From Gemmatimonadota bacterium (GTDB lineage: Bacteria; Gemmatimonadota; Gemmatimonadetes; Gemmatimonadales; Gemmatimonadaceae): a DNA stretch of 64,000 bases. This document shows positions 43,572-52,633 of the stretch, piece by piece (the first letter of the stretch is position 1; each line of letters begins with the position of its first letter). Position numbers and translations under genes: made by a program. The notes beneath the pieces are model-generated. The model made no database searches, was not told where the DNA came from, and worked only from the letters and a program-made list of their open reading frames with translations. The stretch covers positions 62,001-126,000 of the forward strand of contig JAQBQB010000014.1 in NCBI GenBank assembly GCA_028287235.1, read 5' to 3'.

Positions 43572-46091
43572 ATGCAAACTTCATCCGTCATCCGCCGTGT
43601 GCTTGCCGCCCTGTCGCTGGCCCTGGTCTGCGGTGCCGGACACGCGGGACACGCCGCGGCCCAGGCGCCGGCGCAGGGTCCGCCACCCGCCGCCAAGCGT
43701 CCGGCCGCCGCGCCCGGGGTCGGCGAGATCCTCGGCAAGCTCGTCGATTCGGCCAGCGGTCGCCCCGTGTCCGGCGGTTCCGTCGCGGTCCGCCGGGCGA
43801 ACGACTCCACCTTCGCGAGCGGCGCGCTGCCGAAGGCGGACGGGTCGTTTCATGTCGACGGGCTGGCCGCGGGCCGCTACACCCTGCGCGTTCGCGTGAT
43901 CGGCTTCGCGCCGGTCGTCCGAAACGACATCATGGTGACGAAGGAGAAGCCGGTCGTCGACGTGGGCCCAATCGGCCTCACCCAGGTGGCGGCCAAGCTC
44001 GACGCGTCGCGTGTCGTGGCCGAGCGGGAGGAAGTCGTGCTGGCGCCGGACCGCAACAGCTACGCGGTCAAGAACATGACGACGGCCAGCGGCGGCACGG
44101 CCATCGATGTCCTTCGCAACATTCCTTTGGTCGAAGTCGACGGCTCGAACAACGTGAGCCTGCGCGGCAACGCGAACGTGGTGATTCAGATCAACGGCCG
44201 GTCCACGCCGCTCAAGGGCGATCAGCTCGGCGCGTTCCTCGCGCAGCTCCCGGCGGGCACGGTGAAGAACGTGGAGGTGGCGACGAACCCGTCGGCGAAG
44301 GACGATCCCGAAGGCACCGCCGGCATCATCAACATCGTGCTCAATCAGCAGGCCGAGCTCGGGTTGAGCGGGGGAGTGTCCGTCGGCACGGCGTCGACCG
44401 GGCAGGTGAACACCAACGGCAACGTGGGCAAGCAGCAGGGCAAGCTCACGGTGTACGTGTCGGGCAGCGTGTATCGCGACCGCCGCTCGACGTCGGGCAC
44501 CATCTCGCGCACCAATCTCGTGCTGCCGGTTCCGGCGTTCACCGAGACGCGGCTCCAGGGCAACCAGGCGCCGCTCTCGGGCGGCGGCAACCTGCGGACG
44601 GAGTATCGGTTCACCGAGCGCAACTCACTCTCGCTCGATGCATTCCTCTACGGAGGCCGCTACGGCGGCGACAACGCGTCGGACTACACGGACTTCGACG
44701 CGACGCGCGCGGTGATCGGTCTCTTCGACCAGCGAACGTCGCAGCTCTCGCGGAACATGTCGCAGGACTACGATCTCACCTTCCGTCGATTCACCGAGAA
44801 GAACCTGCCTCGCTTTTCTTCGGAGCTCGAGTACGCGAACAACTACAACAACAACGACGTCGACCTCTCGGGCATCGTGTTGCAGGCCGATCCGTCGACA
44901 CCGGCGGCGATTCCCACGGAGCGCGATCATACCGCGGGGAAGTATCCGTATCTCAACTGGAAGACGGACTTCACGCAGCAGTTCGGCACCACAACCAAGC
45001 TGGAATCGGGGCTCAAGGTCACGCAGCGCACCACGTCGAACGACTTCACCGCGGCCTATCTCAATCCCAGCACCGGCGTCTACTCCATGGTGCCGTCGCG
45101 CACGACGTCGTTCGACTATCACGAGGACATCGGCGCGGGCTATCTCTTGCTGTCGAACAGGATCGACAAGGTGCAGACGCAGGCCGGCCTGCGCCTCGAG
45201 AACGCGGCGACGTATCTCGATCTGAACACCGTGGGCCAGCGCTTCGACCGCCGGTACGCGAGCGTGTACCCGAGCGCCATCGTCTCGTACAACTTCACGC
45301 CGCTCCGCCAGGCGAAGATCAGCTACTCGCGCCGCGTGAGCCGTCCAAATCCGTATCAGCTCAGCCCGATCGAATTCCGGCAGGATACGCGCAACGTGTT
45401 CCGCGGCAACCCCGGCCTCCGCGCCGAGTACACCGACGCCATGGAGCTCGGCTACCAGGAATCGCGGTCGTGGGGCTCGGTGCAGCTGAACCCATACCTG
45501 CGCCGCACATTGCACGCGGTGCGCAACATCCAGTTCGTGGATACGACAGGCGTGTCGGTGAGCACGTTCGACAACGTCGCGAGCACGATGACCATCGGAT
45601 CGGATCTCAACGTCAACGCACATCACGGCCCGCTGCAGCTCGGCGGCGGCGGCAGTCTCTTTCACTACTCGAGCGACGCGTCGAACCTGTCGGGGAACCT
45701 CTCGACGCACGCGATGGTGTGGTCGGCGCGCACGAACGCCACGTGGAAGTTCTCGCCGGCCACGGACGCTCAGGCGTTCATCTTTTATCGCGCGCCGTAC
45801 GCCACCGAAGGCGGATCGCAGCTCGCGAGCGTCTCGATGAACTTCGCCACGCGGTACAAGGTGTGGGGTGAGCAGGGGAACGTCTCGCTGCGTGTGTCCG
45901 ATCCGTTCAAGCTGCAGAAGTTCGGCTATCGCACGGCGAATGGTACGGTGGTGGAGTACAACCAGCGATTCTTCGGGTCGCGCGCGGTGTTCCTGACGAT
46001 CACGCGCAACTTCGGCAAGGCGATCAAGCTGCAGCCGAAACAGCAAGATCCCGATGCCGCCGCGCCGCCGGCGCCGGGGACGCCTCCGTGA
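43572..46091 (+). CDS. TonB-dependent outer membrane receptor (OMP beta-barrel family)
   Basis: 839 residues from ATG 43572. An upstream GTG (43527) and ATG (43539) are in frame, but the signal peptide begins at MQTSSVIRRVLAALSLALVC. After a Pro/Ala linker comes a carboxypeptidase-regulatory-like domain (about 52-125, GEILGKLVDSASGRPVSGGS), then a plug (about 145-245 with IPLVEVDGSNNVSLRGNANV and DPEGTAGIINIVL), and a long barrel (FTPLRQAKISYSRRVSRPNP; PNPYQLSPIEFRQDTRNVF). It ends in an unusual Pro-rich tail rather than a terminal aromatic, as in the OMP_b-brl_3-type proteins. The ligand is unknown. Divergent from the cupin gene. Confidence 0.88.
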   Translation: MQTSSVIRRVLAALSLALVCGAGHAGHAAAQAPAQGPPPAAKRPAAAPGVGEILGKLVDSASGRPVSGGSVAVRRANDSTFASGALPKADGSFHVDGLAAGRYTLRVRVIGFAPVVRNDIMVTKEKPVVDVGPIGLTQVAAKLDASRVVAEREEVVLAPDRNSYAVKNMTTASGGTAIDVLRNIPLVEVDGSNNVSLRGNANVVIQINGRSTPLKGDQLGAFLAQLPAGTVKNVEVATNPSAKDDPEGTAGIINIVLNQQAELGLSGGVSVGTASTGQVNTNGNVGKQQGKLTVYVSGSVYRDRRSTSGTISRTNLVLPVPAFTETRLQGNQAPLSGGGNLRTEYRFTERNSLSLDAFLYGGRYGGDNASDYTDFDATRAVIGLFDQRTSQLSRNMSQDYDLTFRRFTEKNLPRFSSELEYANNYNNNDVDLSGIVLQADPSTPAAIPTERDHTAGKYPYLNWKTDFTQQFGTTTKLESGLKVTQRTTSNDFTAAYLNPSTGVYSMVPSRTTSFDYHEDIGAGYLLLSNRIDKVQTQAGLRLENAATYLDLNTVGQRFDRRYASVYPSAIVSYNFTPLRQAKISYSRRVSRPNPYQLSPIEFRQDTRNVFRGNPGLRAEYTDAMELGYQESRSWGSVQLNPYLRRTLHAVRNIQFVDTTGVSVSTFDNVASTMTIGSDLNVNAHHGPLQLGGGGSLFHYSSDASNLSGNLSTHAMVWSARTNATWKFSPATDAQAFIFYRAPYATEGGSQLASVSMNFATRYKVWGEQGNVSLRVSDPFKLQKFGYRTANGTVVEYNQRFFGSRAVFLTITRNFGKAIKLQPKQQDPDAAAPPAPGTPP

Positions 46092-46107
46092 GTTGGAGGC
46101 ATCGATA

Positions 46108-46271
46108 ACTGCTTGGCACGGACAAAACCGACACGGCACGGACAAACACGGAAAAGCGTGACGCTCAGGACGCCACTACTCGCTTCCCGAGCGTCCGATC
46201 CCAAGAGAATTCTCGGTCACGTTTCCCCGTGCCATTCCGTGCCTTGTCCGGCCGTGTCCGTGCCAAGCAGT
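46108..46271. repeat. Palindromic element, GTCCGTGC arms, degraded copy
   Basis: Terminal 16-bp perfect inverted repeats ACTGCTTGGCACGGAC (46108-46123) and its inverse (46256-46271). The inner hairpin GACGCTCAGGA / TCCCGAGCGTC (46160-46170, 46185-46195) matches the inner stem of the element at 37825 with one mismatch in the stem. Arms are less regular than at 37825. It occupies the gap between the TonB receptor and the convergent gene ending at 46286. Confidence 0.75.
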
Positions 46272-46285
46272 GTCCCTTTCCAGCG

Positions 46286-47053
46286 TCACTGCGGAGGCGC
46301 GGGACGCTCGTTCCGCTGCGCGCGAGTCCAGATCATGACCAGGCCGCACGACGAGATGGTCCTCGCGTGATATTGAGCCGGAAAGGTTGCCGGGCCGTTA
46401 TAGACCTCGATGCCGTAGATCTCACTCGGGGCGACGTCATCCACGCTGGCGCCGGGATACACGTGCCCGTCGACGCCCACCGCCAGCGTACACCGCGCGC
46501 TCGCTGTGTTCAGCGTCGTTCGGCCGCGGGTCGACGCGATCTGGTCTCCGCGAATCCCCTGCGTGTGAAGCCCGGGCACGCTGCGCAGGAGATCGTGCGT
46601 CTCGAACGGACTGCTCCGTTCGATGTCGCGCCGAGTAATGAAATATCCGCCGGCGTCGTGCGTTCGATGGTAGTCGAACTGCGTCATGTGCGCGGCATCC
46701 GTGAGAGCGCTCGCGTCGATCGTGACCGCCTCGAGCACGGCCGCGCCCGTGGCGTGCAGAATCACGTGCACCTTCAACGTGTCACGGTTCGGCACGTCGA
46801 GCGTTGCCACGGCGGGTTCGAAGCCCAGCCGCCGAACGGTGAACACCGTCGACCCGGGGTGGCCGAGCTTCAATACCGCGAGCCCCGCGGAATCGGCGCG
46901 CCATTGCCACCGCTCGCCGAGTGCAGTGACCAGCGCTCCGACCACGGGCGCATCGGTCTCGTAATCCGTTACGCGAACGCGAACGGTTTGCGCACCGGCG
47001 GCGGCCACGAGCACGAACGGCAAGGCGGCAACGTGCAGGAGAGTGCGGCCCAT
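46286..47053 (-). CDS. Barrel-less TonB receptor plug-like secreted protein
   Basis: 255 residues from ATG 47053 (MGRTLLHVAALPFVLVAAAGA signal; the open frame continues upstream but without protein-like sequence). A carboxypeptidase-regulatory-like domain (about 22-100, VRVTDYETDAPVVGALVTAL) is followed by a plug-like segment (about 105-245): ITRRDIERSSPFETHDLLRS, VPGLHTQGIRG, CTLAVGVDGHVYPGASVDD and EIYGIEVYNGPATFPAQY. The chain ends there, with no barrel. It may be a periplasmic partner or decoy of a TonB receptor, or a natural 'plug-only' family. It is convergent with the full receptor. Confidence 0.72.
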   Translation of the reverse strand: MGRTLLHVAALPFVLVAAAGAQTVRVRVTDYETDAPVVGALVTALGERWQWRADSAGLAVLKLGHPGSTVFTVRRLGFEPAVATLDVPNRDTLKVHVILHATGAAVLEAVTIDASALTDAAHMTQFDYHRTHDAGGYFITRRDIERSSPFETHDLLRSVPGLHTQGIRGDQIASTRGRTTLNTASARCTLAVGVDGHVYPGASVDDVAPSEIYGIEVYNGPATFPAQYHARTISSCGLVMIWTRAQRNERPAPPQ

Positions 47054-47164
47054 CTGATGACGATATGTTGACGTTCTGGAAATGTCCAGAACGCGAGCGG
47101 CGCGGCGACGTCTCGCAACATTAGAGAATCTTAGTGTCAGTCGGTGGCGCGCTTCGTGTCGACC

Positions 47165-47183
47165 TCGTCCGTGCCAAGCAGTT
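47165..47183. repeat. Solo arm end of the GTCCGTGC element
   Basis: CGTCCGTGCCAAGCAGTTG is nearly identical to the right terminus of the element at 46108-46271 (GTCCGTGCCAAGCAGT). No partner arm or inner hairpin is present nearby, so it looks like a leftover terminus. It lies upstream of the secreted-protein gene at 47259. Confidence 0.5.
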
Positions 47184-47258
47184 GTCGCGGAACTCGGTCG
47201 CGTCGTTGAGTATTGGTTCGACACGAATGGGCACCGTCGACCCTTCACTCCGCCGCCA

Positions 47259-47945
47259 ATGTCCTCCAAAACCACCGTGAGCGTGAGCGTGGGCGTGCTG
47301 CTCCCCGTCCTCGCCGCCATGTCGTTCCGCTCCGCGCAGCACCACGTGCCGGCGAAGATCCATCTGACGCTCGCGACGCTGCACGCTGCAGCGCTCACCG
47401 CGCCGCGCGCGGCGACCGATTCGGTGGACGGGCCGTACTTCCTCGTCTCGGTTCTCGGTCCGCGTACGAAGACCGAGACCATCCATCTTCCCGAGTCCGG
47501 CCATCTGCACATTCGCCGCGGCGAGGCGTTGGGCACTCGGCCGCTGGTGGACCTGAGTCTCGAGCCAGGCGACACCGTGCGACTCCTCGTGTCCGTGCTC
47601 GAGGGAGCGAAGGTGCAAGGAACCGACGAAGCCGCGGCGGCGGCCGCGTCCACCGAGGCGCTGTCACAACCCGCCGCGGCGCGGGCGGGCGCGGTCTCGT
47701 CCGCGCTCGCACCGATCACCAAGGACGGCGCGCACTGGCTCGGCTCGGCGACGCTGCTGCTGACGAACGAGCGAGGTACGACGTACTGGCGCGCGCTCGA
47801 ATGCGTGGCGACGTGCAAGGTGTTATCGGGCGCGACCGCCACCGCGTTTGCCGCGCCAAGTGGTGCGCCGGTCGCCGGAGTCGTGGAGCTGTCCGGTGCC
47901 GGCGGGTCGTATCACATGCAGTTGCAGGGCCGACTAGCCCCGTAA
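47259..47945 (+). CDS. Secreted hypothetical protein
   Basis: 228 residues from ATG 47259 (MSSKTTVSVSVGVLLPVLAA signal); upstream in-frame sequence is not protein-like and includes the solo repeat arm. The mature chain is beta-rich, with VDGPYFLVSVLGPRTKTETI, LEPGDTVRLLVSVLEGAK and SATLLLTNERGTTYWRALEC. It has a Cys pair (CVATC) and ends GGSYHMQLQGRLAP. No family is recognised. Its 3' end overlaps the convergent amidase gene by 12 bases. Confidence 0.6.
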   Translation: MSSKTTVSVSVGVLLPVLAAMSFRSAQHHVPAKIHLTLATLHAAALTAPRAATDSVDGPYFLVSVLGPRTKTETIHLPESGHLHIRRGEALGTRPLVDLSLEPGDTVRLLVSVLEGAKVQGTDEAAAAAASTEALSQPAAARAGAVSSALAPITKDGAHWLGSATLLLTNERGTTYWRALECVATCKVLSGATATAFAAPSGAPVAGVVELSGAGGSYHMQLQGRLAP

Positions 47946-49457
47946 CCGGCCGCCCGTCGGGGCGCCGGTCGCCATCGCGAGCTTGGGGCGGAGCTCGCCG
48001 AATCGCGTCGCCTGCTCGAAGGCGTGAGCGAGCCGCAACAAGCTCCACTCGCCGCGGTGAGGACCCACGATCTGCAATCCCACCGGCAGCCCGTTGGCGA
48101 AGCCGCCCGGAACGGAGATCGCCGGGCTGGACATGAAGCTCACGTACCAGCACGATCGCATCCAGTCGATGTACGTGGGCATCGCGACCCCGGCGACGCT
48201 CGTGGGATACGGCGTCGTGATGTCGAACGGCATCACCTGCGTGACCGGCAGGACGAAAAAGTCATGACGCTGAAAAAAGTCATGGGTCTGCTGGTACATG
48301 AGTGCCTGCCGGTTCATGGCGCGCGCGACGTCCGCGCCCGTCATGCGCTCCGCCTCGGCGATCTCCCACCGAATAGTGTCCTTGATCCACTCCGGCCGCT
48401 GGCGCGCGAGCGCCGCGTAGCTTGCGGAGTTGGACAGGTGGCGAAGCGTAGGCAGCGCCTCGTCGACGCCACTAAAGTCGGGCTCGTCCTCCTCGACGAT
48501 GCAGCCCAGCTCTTCGAACACGGCGCGATTGGCGTCGACCACGCGGCGCACGTCAGGCTCGAACGGCAATCCGCCGAGCCCGCGCCACCAAGCCACCCGC
48601 GCGCCGCGAACGCTGCCTTCGAGCGAGGCGGCGAACGCGGACGGATCGGTATCGATCGAGAGCGGGTCGCGCGAGTCGGCGCCGGCGATCGTGCTGAGAA
48701 AGAGCGCCGCGTCGGCGACGGTGCGCGCCATTGGACCGGACACCGAGAACGGCGACCAGGAGCCGTTCGTGACGGGGACGCGTCCCGGTGACGGCCGAAG
48801 GCCAACGACATTGCAGAACGCCGCGGGATTCCGGAGTGACCCGCCGAAGTCGGTGCCGGTCGCAATCGGTGTCATGCCGCACGCGAGGGCGACGGTCGAG
48901 CCGCCGCTGCTTCCGCCGCACGTCTTGGTGAGATCGTACGGATTCCTCGTCGCGCCGAAAATGGTGTTGAACGTCTGCGACCCGGCGCCAAACTCCGGCG
49001 TGTTCGACTTGCCCAACGTGATCGCCCCCGCCGCGCGTGCGCGCGCGACGATGAGAGCGTCCTGCGTCGGCACGTTGTCGCGGTAGAACGGCGAGCCGAA
49101 CGTCGTGCGAATGTCTGCCGTCTCGATGAGATCCTTGTGTACCACGGGCACTCCGTGGAGCGGTCCGATTCGATCCCCGCGCGCGACCGCCTCGTCGGCG
49201 CGCGTCGCATCGGCCAGCGCGCGGTCGGCCACCAGTGTGACGACGGCGTTCACCGAGGGGTTCACGCGTTCGATCCGCGCGAGATGCGCGGCGACGACCT
49301 CGCGCGCCGAGGCCTCGCGTCGACGAATGAGCGATGCGAGCTCGCCGGCGGAATGGTCGCAAAGATCTTCGGCCGCAGACGGCGAGGCTGGAGCTGCGCC
49401 GATCGCCTTGCCACGGAGATGATCGAGCGGCGGGCGGTTCATGTCGTCGTTACTCAT
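47934..49457 (-). CDS. Amidase-signature family amidase (1)
   Basis: 507 residues from ATG 49457; GTG 49466 and ATG 49442 are alternatives. Amidase-signature triad: Lys108 (PVVHKDLIET), cis-Ser in TCGGSSGGS (183/184) and Ser207 in GTDFGGSLRNP. The Gly/Ser loop and downstream [20 protein letters not shown] match the family. No signal peptide, so cytoplasmic. It hydrolyses an amide bond (Asp/Glu-amide or an aryl or aliphatic amide); the precise substrate is not predictable, and GatA is unlikely because no gatB/gatC is seen nearby. It shares its direction with amidase 2, whose stop is 27 bases before this start. Confidence 0.88.
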   Translation of the reverse strand: MSNDDMNRPPLDHLRGKAIGAAPASPSAAEDLCDHSAGELASLIRRREASAREVVAAHLARIERVNPSVNAVVTLVADRALADATRADEAVARGDRIGPLHGVPVVHKDLIETADIRTTFGSPFYRDNVPTQDALIVARARAAGAITLGKSNTPEFGAGSQTFNTIFGATRNPYDLTKTCGGSSGGSTVALACGMTPIATGTDFGGSLRNPAAFCNVVGLRPSPGRVPVTNGSWSPFSVSGPMARTVADAALFLSTIAGADSRDPLSIDTDPSAFAASLEGSVRGARVAWWRGLGGLPFEPDVRRVVDANRAVFEELGCIVEEDEPDFSGVDEALPTLRHLSNSASYAALARQRPEWIKDTIRWEIAEAERMTGADVARAMNRQALMYQQTHDFFQRHDFFVLPVTQVMPFDITTPYPTSVAGVAMPTYIDWMRSCWYVSFMSSPAISVPGGFANGLPVGLQIVGPHRGEWSLLRLAHAFEQATRFGELRPKLAMATGAPTGGRLRG

Positions 49458-49484
49458 CAATGTCACGCGTATCCGTGTGTGCCC

Positions 49485-51065
49485 CTAGCGCGACGCGGGC
49501 GCCACGAACCGCCGCGATTGGCGTTCGTACGCATGCGCCAACGCCAACACTCGCGCGTCCGTCCCCGGCAAGCCGACCACCGACAGATTGAGCGCCGGCA
49601 TGCCATCGGCGCCGATTCCCGCGGGCACCGACACCTCCGGCAGCCCGAGCCAGTTGCCGTAGCCGAGCGCGGTTCCGATCTTCGGCCACGGATCGACGGC
49701 GCGCGGCGCGTTGAAGGGCATGGTCGGATACGCCATCGCCGCGACGCCCGCCGCGCGCATCGAGTCGGCGAGTGACGCCACCACCTCGGCGCGCGAGCGC
49801 GCGAAGGAGCGTCCGGCCGGATCGTCGGTCATCGGCTTGTCGAGCAGGGGCTCGCACTCCTCGTACGTCGCGGGGAGCACGTTGTAAAACTTCTGGTATG
49901 CCGTGTAGCCTCGGCGTAGCGCCGCGCGTGGGTCGTCGGTGCGTCCGGCAAAGTAGCGGAGCAATGCGTTCGCGGTGGGAGCCGGCGAATCGGGATCCAC
50001 CGCGACGTCGTTGCGCGCGCGCGCCGAGGCGGCGAATGCATCGCGATAGTTCAGGCGCGTGACCGCGGGCGTGAAGGGCTCGACCACGGCGCCCGCCGCG
50101 CGCAAGTCGCTCACGGCGCGGTCCCACATGGCGACTGCCTCGGGGGTCATCTGCGCGCGCGGCGCGTGGGCTTCGACGATACCGAGACGCACGCCGGAGA
50201 GCGAGTCGTCGCGCAGAGTGGCGAGTGGCGTGCCGTCCCACGCGGCGGTGAGCGCCAGCGGGTCCGACGCATCGGGGCCGGCGATCGCCGCGAGAAACAG
50301 CGCCGCGTCGGCCACGCTGCGCGCGATCGGACCGTGCGTGTCGAGGTACGGCCACGTTGGAATCACGCCGGTGCGCGGCACGAGACCGAACGTCGGCTTC
50401 ATTCCAACGATGCCGGTGAACTGCGCCGGAATGCGGTTGGAGCCGCCGTCGTCGGTGCCGAGCGCGGCGAACGCCATACCGCCGGCGACGGCGACCGACG
50501 AGCCGGCGCTCGAGCCGCCGGGCGTGCGCGTGCCCGTCGCGTCGTGCGGATTGAGCACCTGCCCCGTGTGGCTGCTCGTGCCGTTGCCGTGAAAGGCGAA
50601 ATCGTCGGCCGCGGTCTTGCCGAGGACGATCGCGCCGGCCGCGCGGAGCCGCGCGATCTCGAGTGCGTCGCGTCGCACGGGCTCGGGAAACAATCGCGCC
50701 CACTCGGCATTGGACGCCGTGGTGGGAAGGCCATTCATGTCGTAGATCGCCTTCGCGAACACCGGGACTCCGTCGAGCGGTCCGCGCATGCGCCCCGCAC
50801 GCCGGCGGTCGTCGGCGGCGCGCGCCTCGGCCAGCGCGGTGTCGGAGAGTGCATCGATGGCGCGCCAACGCGTGCCGTCGCTCCGACAGCGGTCCAGCGC
50901 GCGCGCCGTCACCTCGGCGGCGGTCCACGCCCCGCGAGTCCGGCCCGCCTGATAGGCGGCGATGGTGCCGTCGAGAGGATCGTCCGCGGCGAACGTCCAC
51001 CGCGTATATGGAAGCGCGGCGAGGGCGGCAAGTTGGGCGAGGGCTTCGCGACGTGTTGGTGACAT
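49485..51065 (-). CDS. Amidase-signature family amidase (2), probably exported
   Basis: 526 residues from ATG 51065; the frame runs further upstream but the N-terminus from here is [20 protein letters not shown], a twin-arginine-type leader. Triad: Lys105 (PVFAKAIYD), cis-Ser in PGGSSAGSS (185/186) and Ser209 in GTDDGGSNR. The motif has DDGGS where many members have D-I/F-GGS. Likely exported amidohydrolase of unknown substrate. It and amidase 1 form one transcription unit, and the pair is divergent from the BNR-repeat protein. Confidence 0.85.
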   Translation of the reverse strand: MSPTRREALAQLAALAALPYTRWTFAADDPLDGTIAAYQAGRTRGAWTAAEVTARALDRCRSDGTRWRAIDALSDTALAEARAADDRRRAGRMRGPLDGVPVFAKAIYDMNGLPTTASNAEWARLFPEPVRRDALEIARLRAAGAIVLGKTAADDFAFHGNGTSSHTGQVLNPHDATGTRTPGGSSAGSSVAVAGGMAFAALGTDDGGSNRIPAQFTGIVGMKPTFGLVPRTGVIPTWPYLDTHGPIARSVADAALFLAAIAGPDASDPLALTAAWDGTPLATLRDDSLSGVRLGIVEAHAPRAQMTPEAVAMWDRAVSDLRAAGAVVEPFTPAVTRLNYRDAFAASARARNDVAVDPDSPAPTANALLRYFAGRTDDPRAALRRGYTAYQKFYNVLPATYEECEPLLDKPMTDDPAGRSFARSRAEVVASLADSMRAAGVAAMAYPTMPFNAPRAVDPWPKIGTALGYGNWLGLPEVSVPAGIGADGMPALNLSVVGLPGTDARVLALAHAYERQSRRFVAPASR

Positions 51066-51161
51066 TGGCGTTGGAGTAAAATGTCTCGCGGAAGTTCGCG
51101 CTCGTTGGTATGTTTGCGCCACCCCGCCGCCGATCATCCATCACCATTCCGCTCCACATCC

Positions 51162-52280
51162 ATGACCCCCAGCGTCCGAGTCCTCGTCGGTACCCGTAAG
51201 GGTGCCTTCATCCTCACCTCCGACGCCGCGCGCAAATCGTGGGACGTCGCCGGCCCTCACTTTTCGGGCTGGGAGCTCTATCACGTGAAGGGATCGCCCG
51301 TGGATCCCGACCGGCTGTATGCGTCGCAGAGCAACTCCTGGTTCGGCCAGCTGCTGCAGCGGTCCGACGACGGCGGAAAGACCTGGAATCCCGTGGGCAA
51401 CAAGTTCACCTACGACGGCATGCCCGGCACGCATCAGTGGTACGACGGTACGCCGCATCCGTGGGAGTTCAAGCGCGTGTGGCACCTCGAGCCGTCGTTG
51501 AGCGACGCGGACACCGTCTACGCCGGTGTCGAAGACGCGGCGCTGTTTCGTTCGACCGACGGCGGGCAGAATTGGCAAGAGCTGTCCGGCCTGCGCAATC
51601 ACACCACGGGCTCGACGTGGGCGCCGGGCGCCGGCGGGATGTGTCTTCACACGATTCTCATCGACCCCACGAACCACGAGCGCATCTACGTCGCCATCTC
51701 CGCGGCGGGCGCGTTCCGCACCGACGACGGCGGCGCCACGTGGAAGCCGATCAATCACGGTCTGCGCTCGCAGCACATCCCGAATCCCGAGGCCGAGGTG
51801 GGGCACTGCGTGCATCGCATCGCGCAGCACAAGGCGAAGCCGAACACGCTGTTCATGCAGAAGCATTGGGACGTCTTGCGGACGGACGACGCGGGCGATA
51901 ACTGGCACGAGGTGAGCGGCGACCTTCCCACGGACTTCGGCTTCGTCATCGACGTCCACGCGCACGAGCCGGAGACGGTCTACGTGGTGCCGATCAAAAG
52001 CGACTCCGAGCATTTCGTGCACGACGGCAAGCTGCGGGTGTTTCGGAGCCGCACGGGCGGCAACGAATGGGAGCCGCTCGGCAACGGGTTGCCGCAGAAG
52101 GATTGTTACGTGAACGTGCTGCGCGACGCGATGGCGATCGATTCGCTCGACGAGTGCGGCGTGTACTTCGGGACGACCGGCGGCCAGGTGTACGTCTCGC
52201 CCGATGGCGGCGACCACTGGCAGGCGATCGTGCACGACCTGCCCGCGGTGCTCTCGGTCGAGGTGCAAACGTTGGCATGA
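51162..52280 (+). CDS. BNR/Asp-box repeat propeller protein (sialidase-like fold)
   Basis: 372 residues from ATG 51162 ([20 protein letters not shown]; no signal peptide). Five Asp-box repeats are visible: [44 protein letters not shown] and [11 protein letters not shown]. The W-E/P-F and HHTILIDP-like strands fit a beta-propeller. Asp boxes are structural; the Arg triad and Tyr of true sialidases are not evident, so an enzyme assignment is not supported. Its stop overlaps the ATG of the MoaD/ThiS-like gene (ATGA), so the two proteins are made together. Confidence 0.82.
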   Translation: MTPSVRVLVGTRKGAFILTSDAARKSWDVAGPHFSGWELYHVKGSPVDPDRLYASQSNSWFGQLLQRSDDGGKTWNPVGNKFTYDGMPGTHQWYDGTPHPWEFKRVWHLEPSLSDADTVYAGVEDAALFRSTDGGQNWQELSGLRNHTTGSTWAPGAGGMCLHTILIDPTNHERIYVAISAAGAFRTDDGGATWKPINHGLRSQHIPNPEAEVGHCVHRIAQHKAKPNTLFMQKHWDVLRTDDAGDNWHEVSGDLPTDFGFVIDVHAHEPETVYVVPIKSDSEHFVHDGKLRVFRSRTGGNEWEPLGNGLPQKDCYVNVLRDAMAIDSLDECGVYFGTTGGQVYVSPDGGDHWQAIVHDLPAVLSVEVQTLA

Positions 52281-52612
52281 CGCAAGCAGTCGAGGCAGTG
52301 AGCGCGGTGCGGGTCGTCCTTCCGGGGCCGTTGCGTCAGCTCGCGCGAGTCACCGGCGAGCTGGTCGTCGATGCGGCGCCGGGCGAGGGCGGCCGCATTA
52401 CGCAGCGTACGTTGCTCGACGCCGTGGAGGCGCGCTATCCGATGCTGCGCGGAACGATGCGCGATCAGGATACGAAGAAGCGGCGTGCGTACGTGCGGTT
52501 CTATGCATGTCAGGAAGATCTGTCGATGCAGGGACCCGACACGCCGGTGCCGAACGAAGTCGCGGACGGGCGCGAGCCGTTTCTGGTCGTGGGGGCGTTG
52601 GCGGGCGGGTGA
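52277..52612 (+). CDS. MoaD/ThiS-family ubiquitin-like protein
   Basis: 111 residues; ATG 52277 is fixed by the ATGA overlap with the BNR-repeat gene. The beta-grasp pattern is [19 protein letters not shown] ... [20 protein letters not shown] ... [13 protein letters not shown], and it ends [10 protein letters not shown], with the C-terminal Gly-Gly used by MoaD/ThiS-type sulfur carriers. The insertion around 85-100 makes it longer than MoaD (about 80). No MoaE, ThiG or E1-like activator is nearby. Its coupling to a propeller protein suggests a role outside molybdopterin or thiamine synthesis (inference). Confidence 0.75.
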   Translation: MTQAVEAVSAVRVVLPGPLRQLARVTGELVVDAAPGEGGRITQRTLLDAVEARYPMLRGTMRDQDTKKRRAYVRFYACQEDLSMQGPDTPVPNEVADGREPFLVVGALAGG

Positions 52613-52633
52613 GCGTGCGTCGGCTCGAGCCGA

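Noticed and set aside
47054-47842. Extension of the plug-like protein to 518 codons
   Set aside because: The upstream part is antisense to the secreted protein at 47259. A good signal peptide begins at 47053.
52621-52632. CGGCTCGAGCCG palindrome after the MoaD-like gene as a terminator
   Set aside because: It is a perfect 12-bp palindrome with no loop and no T-run, so a stable hairpin terminator is unlikely; it may be chance.
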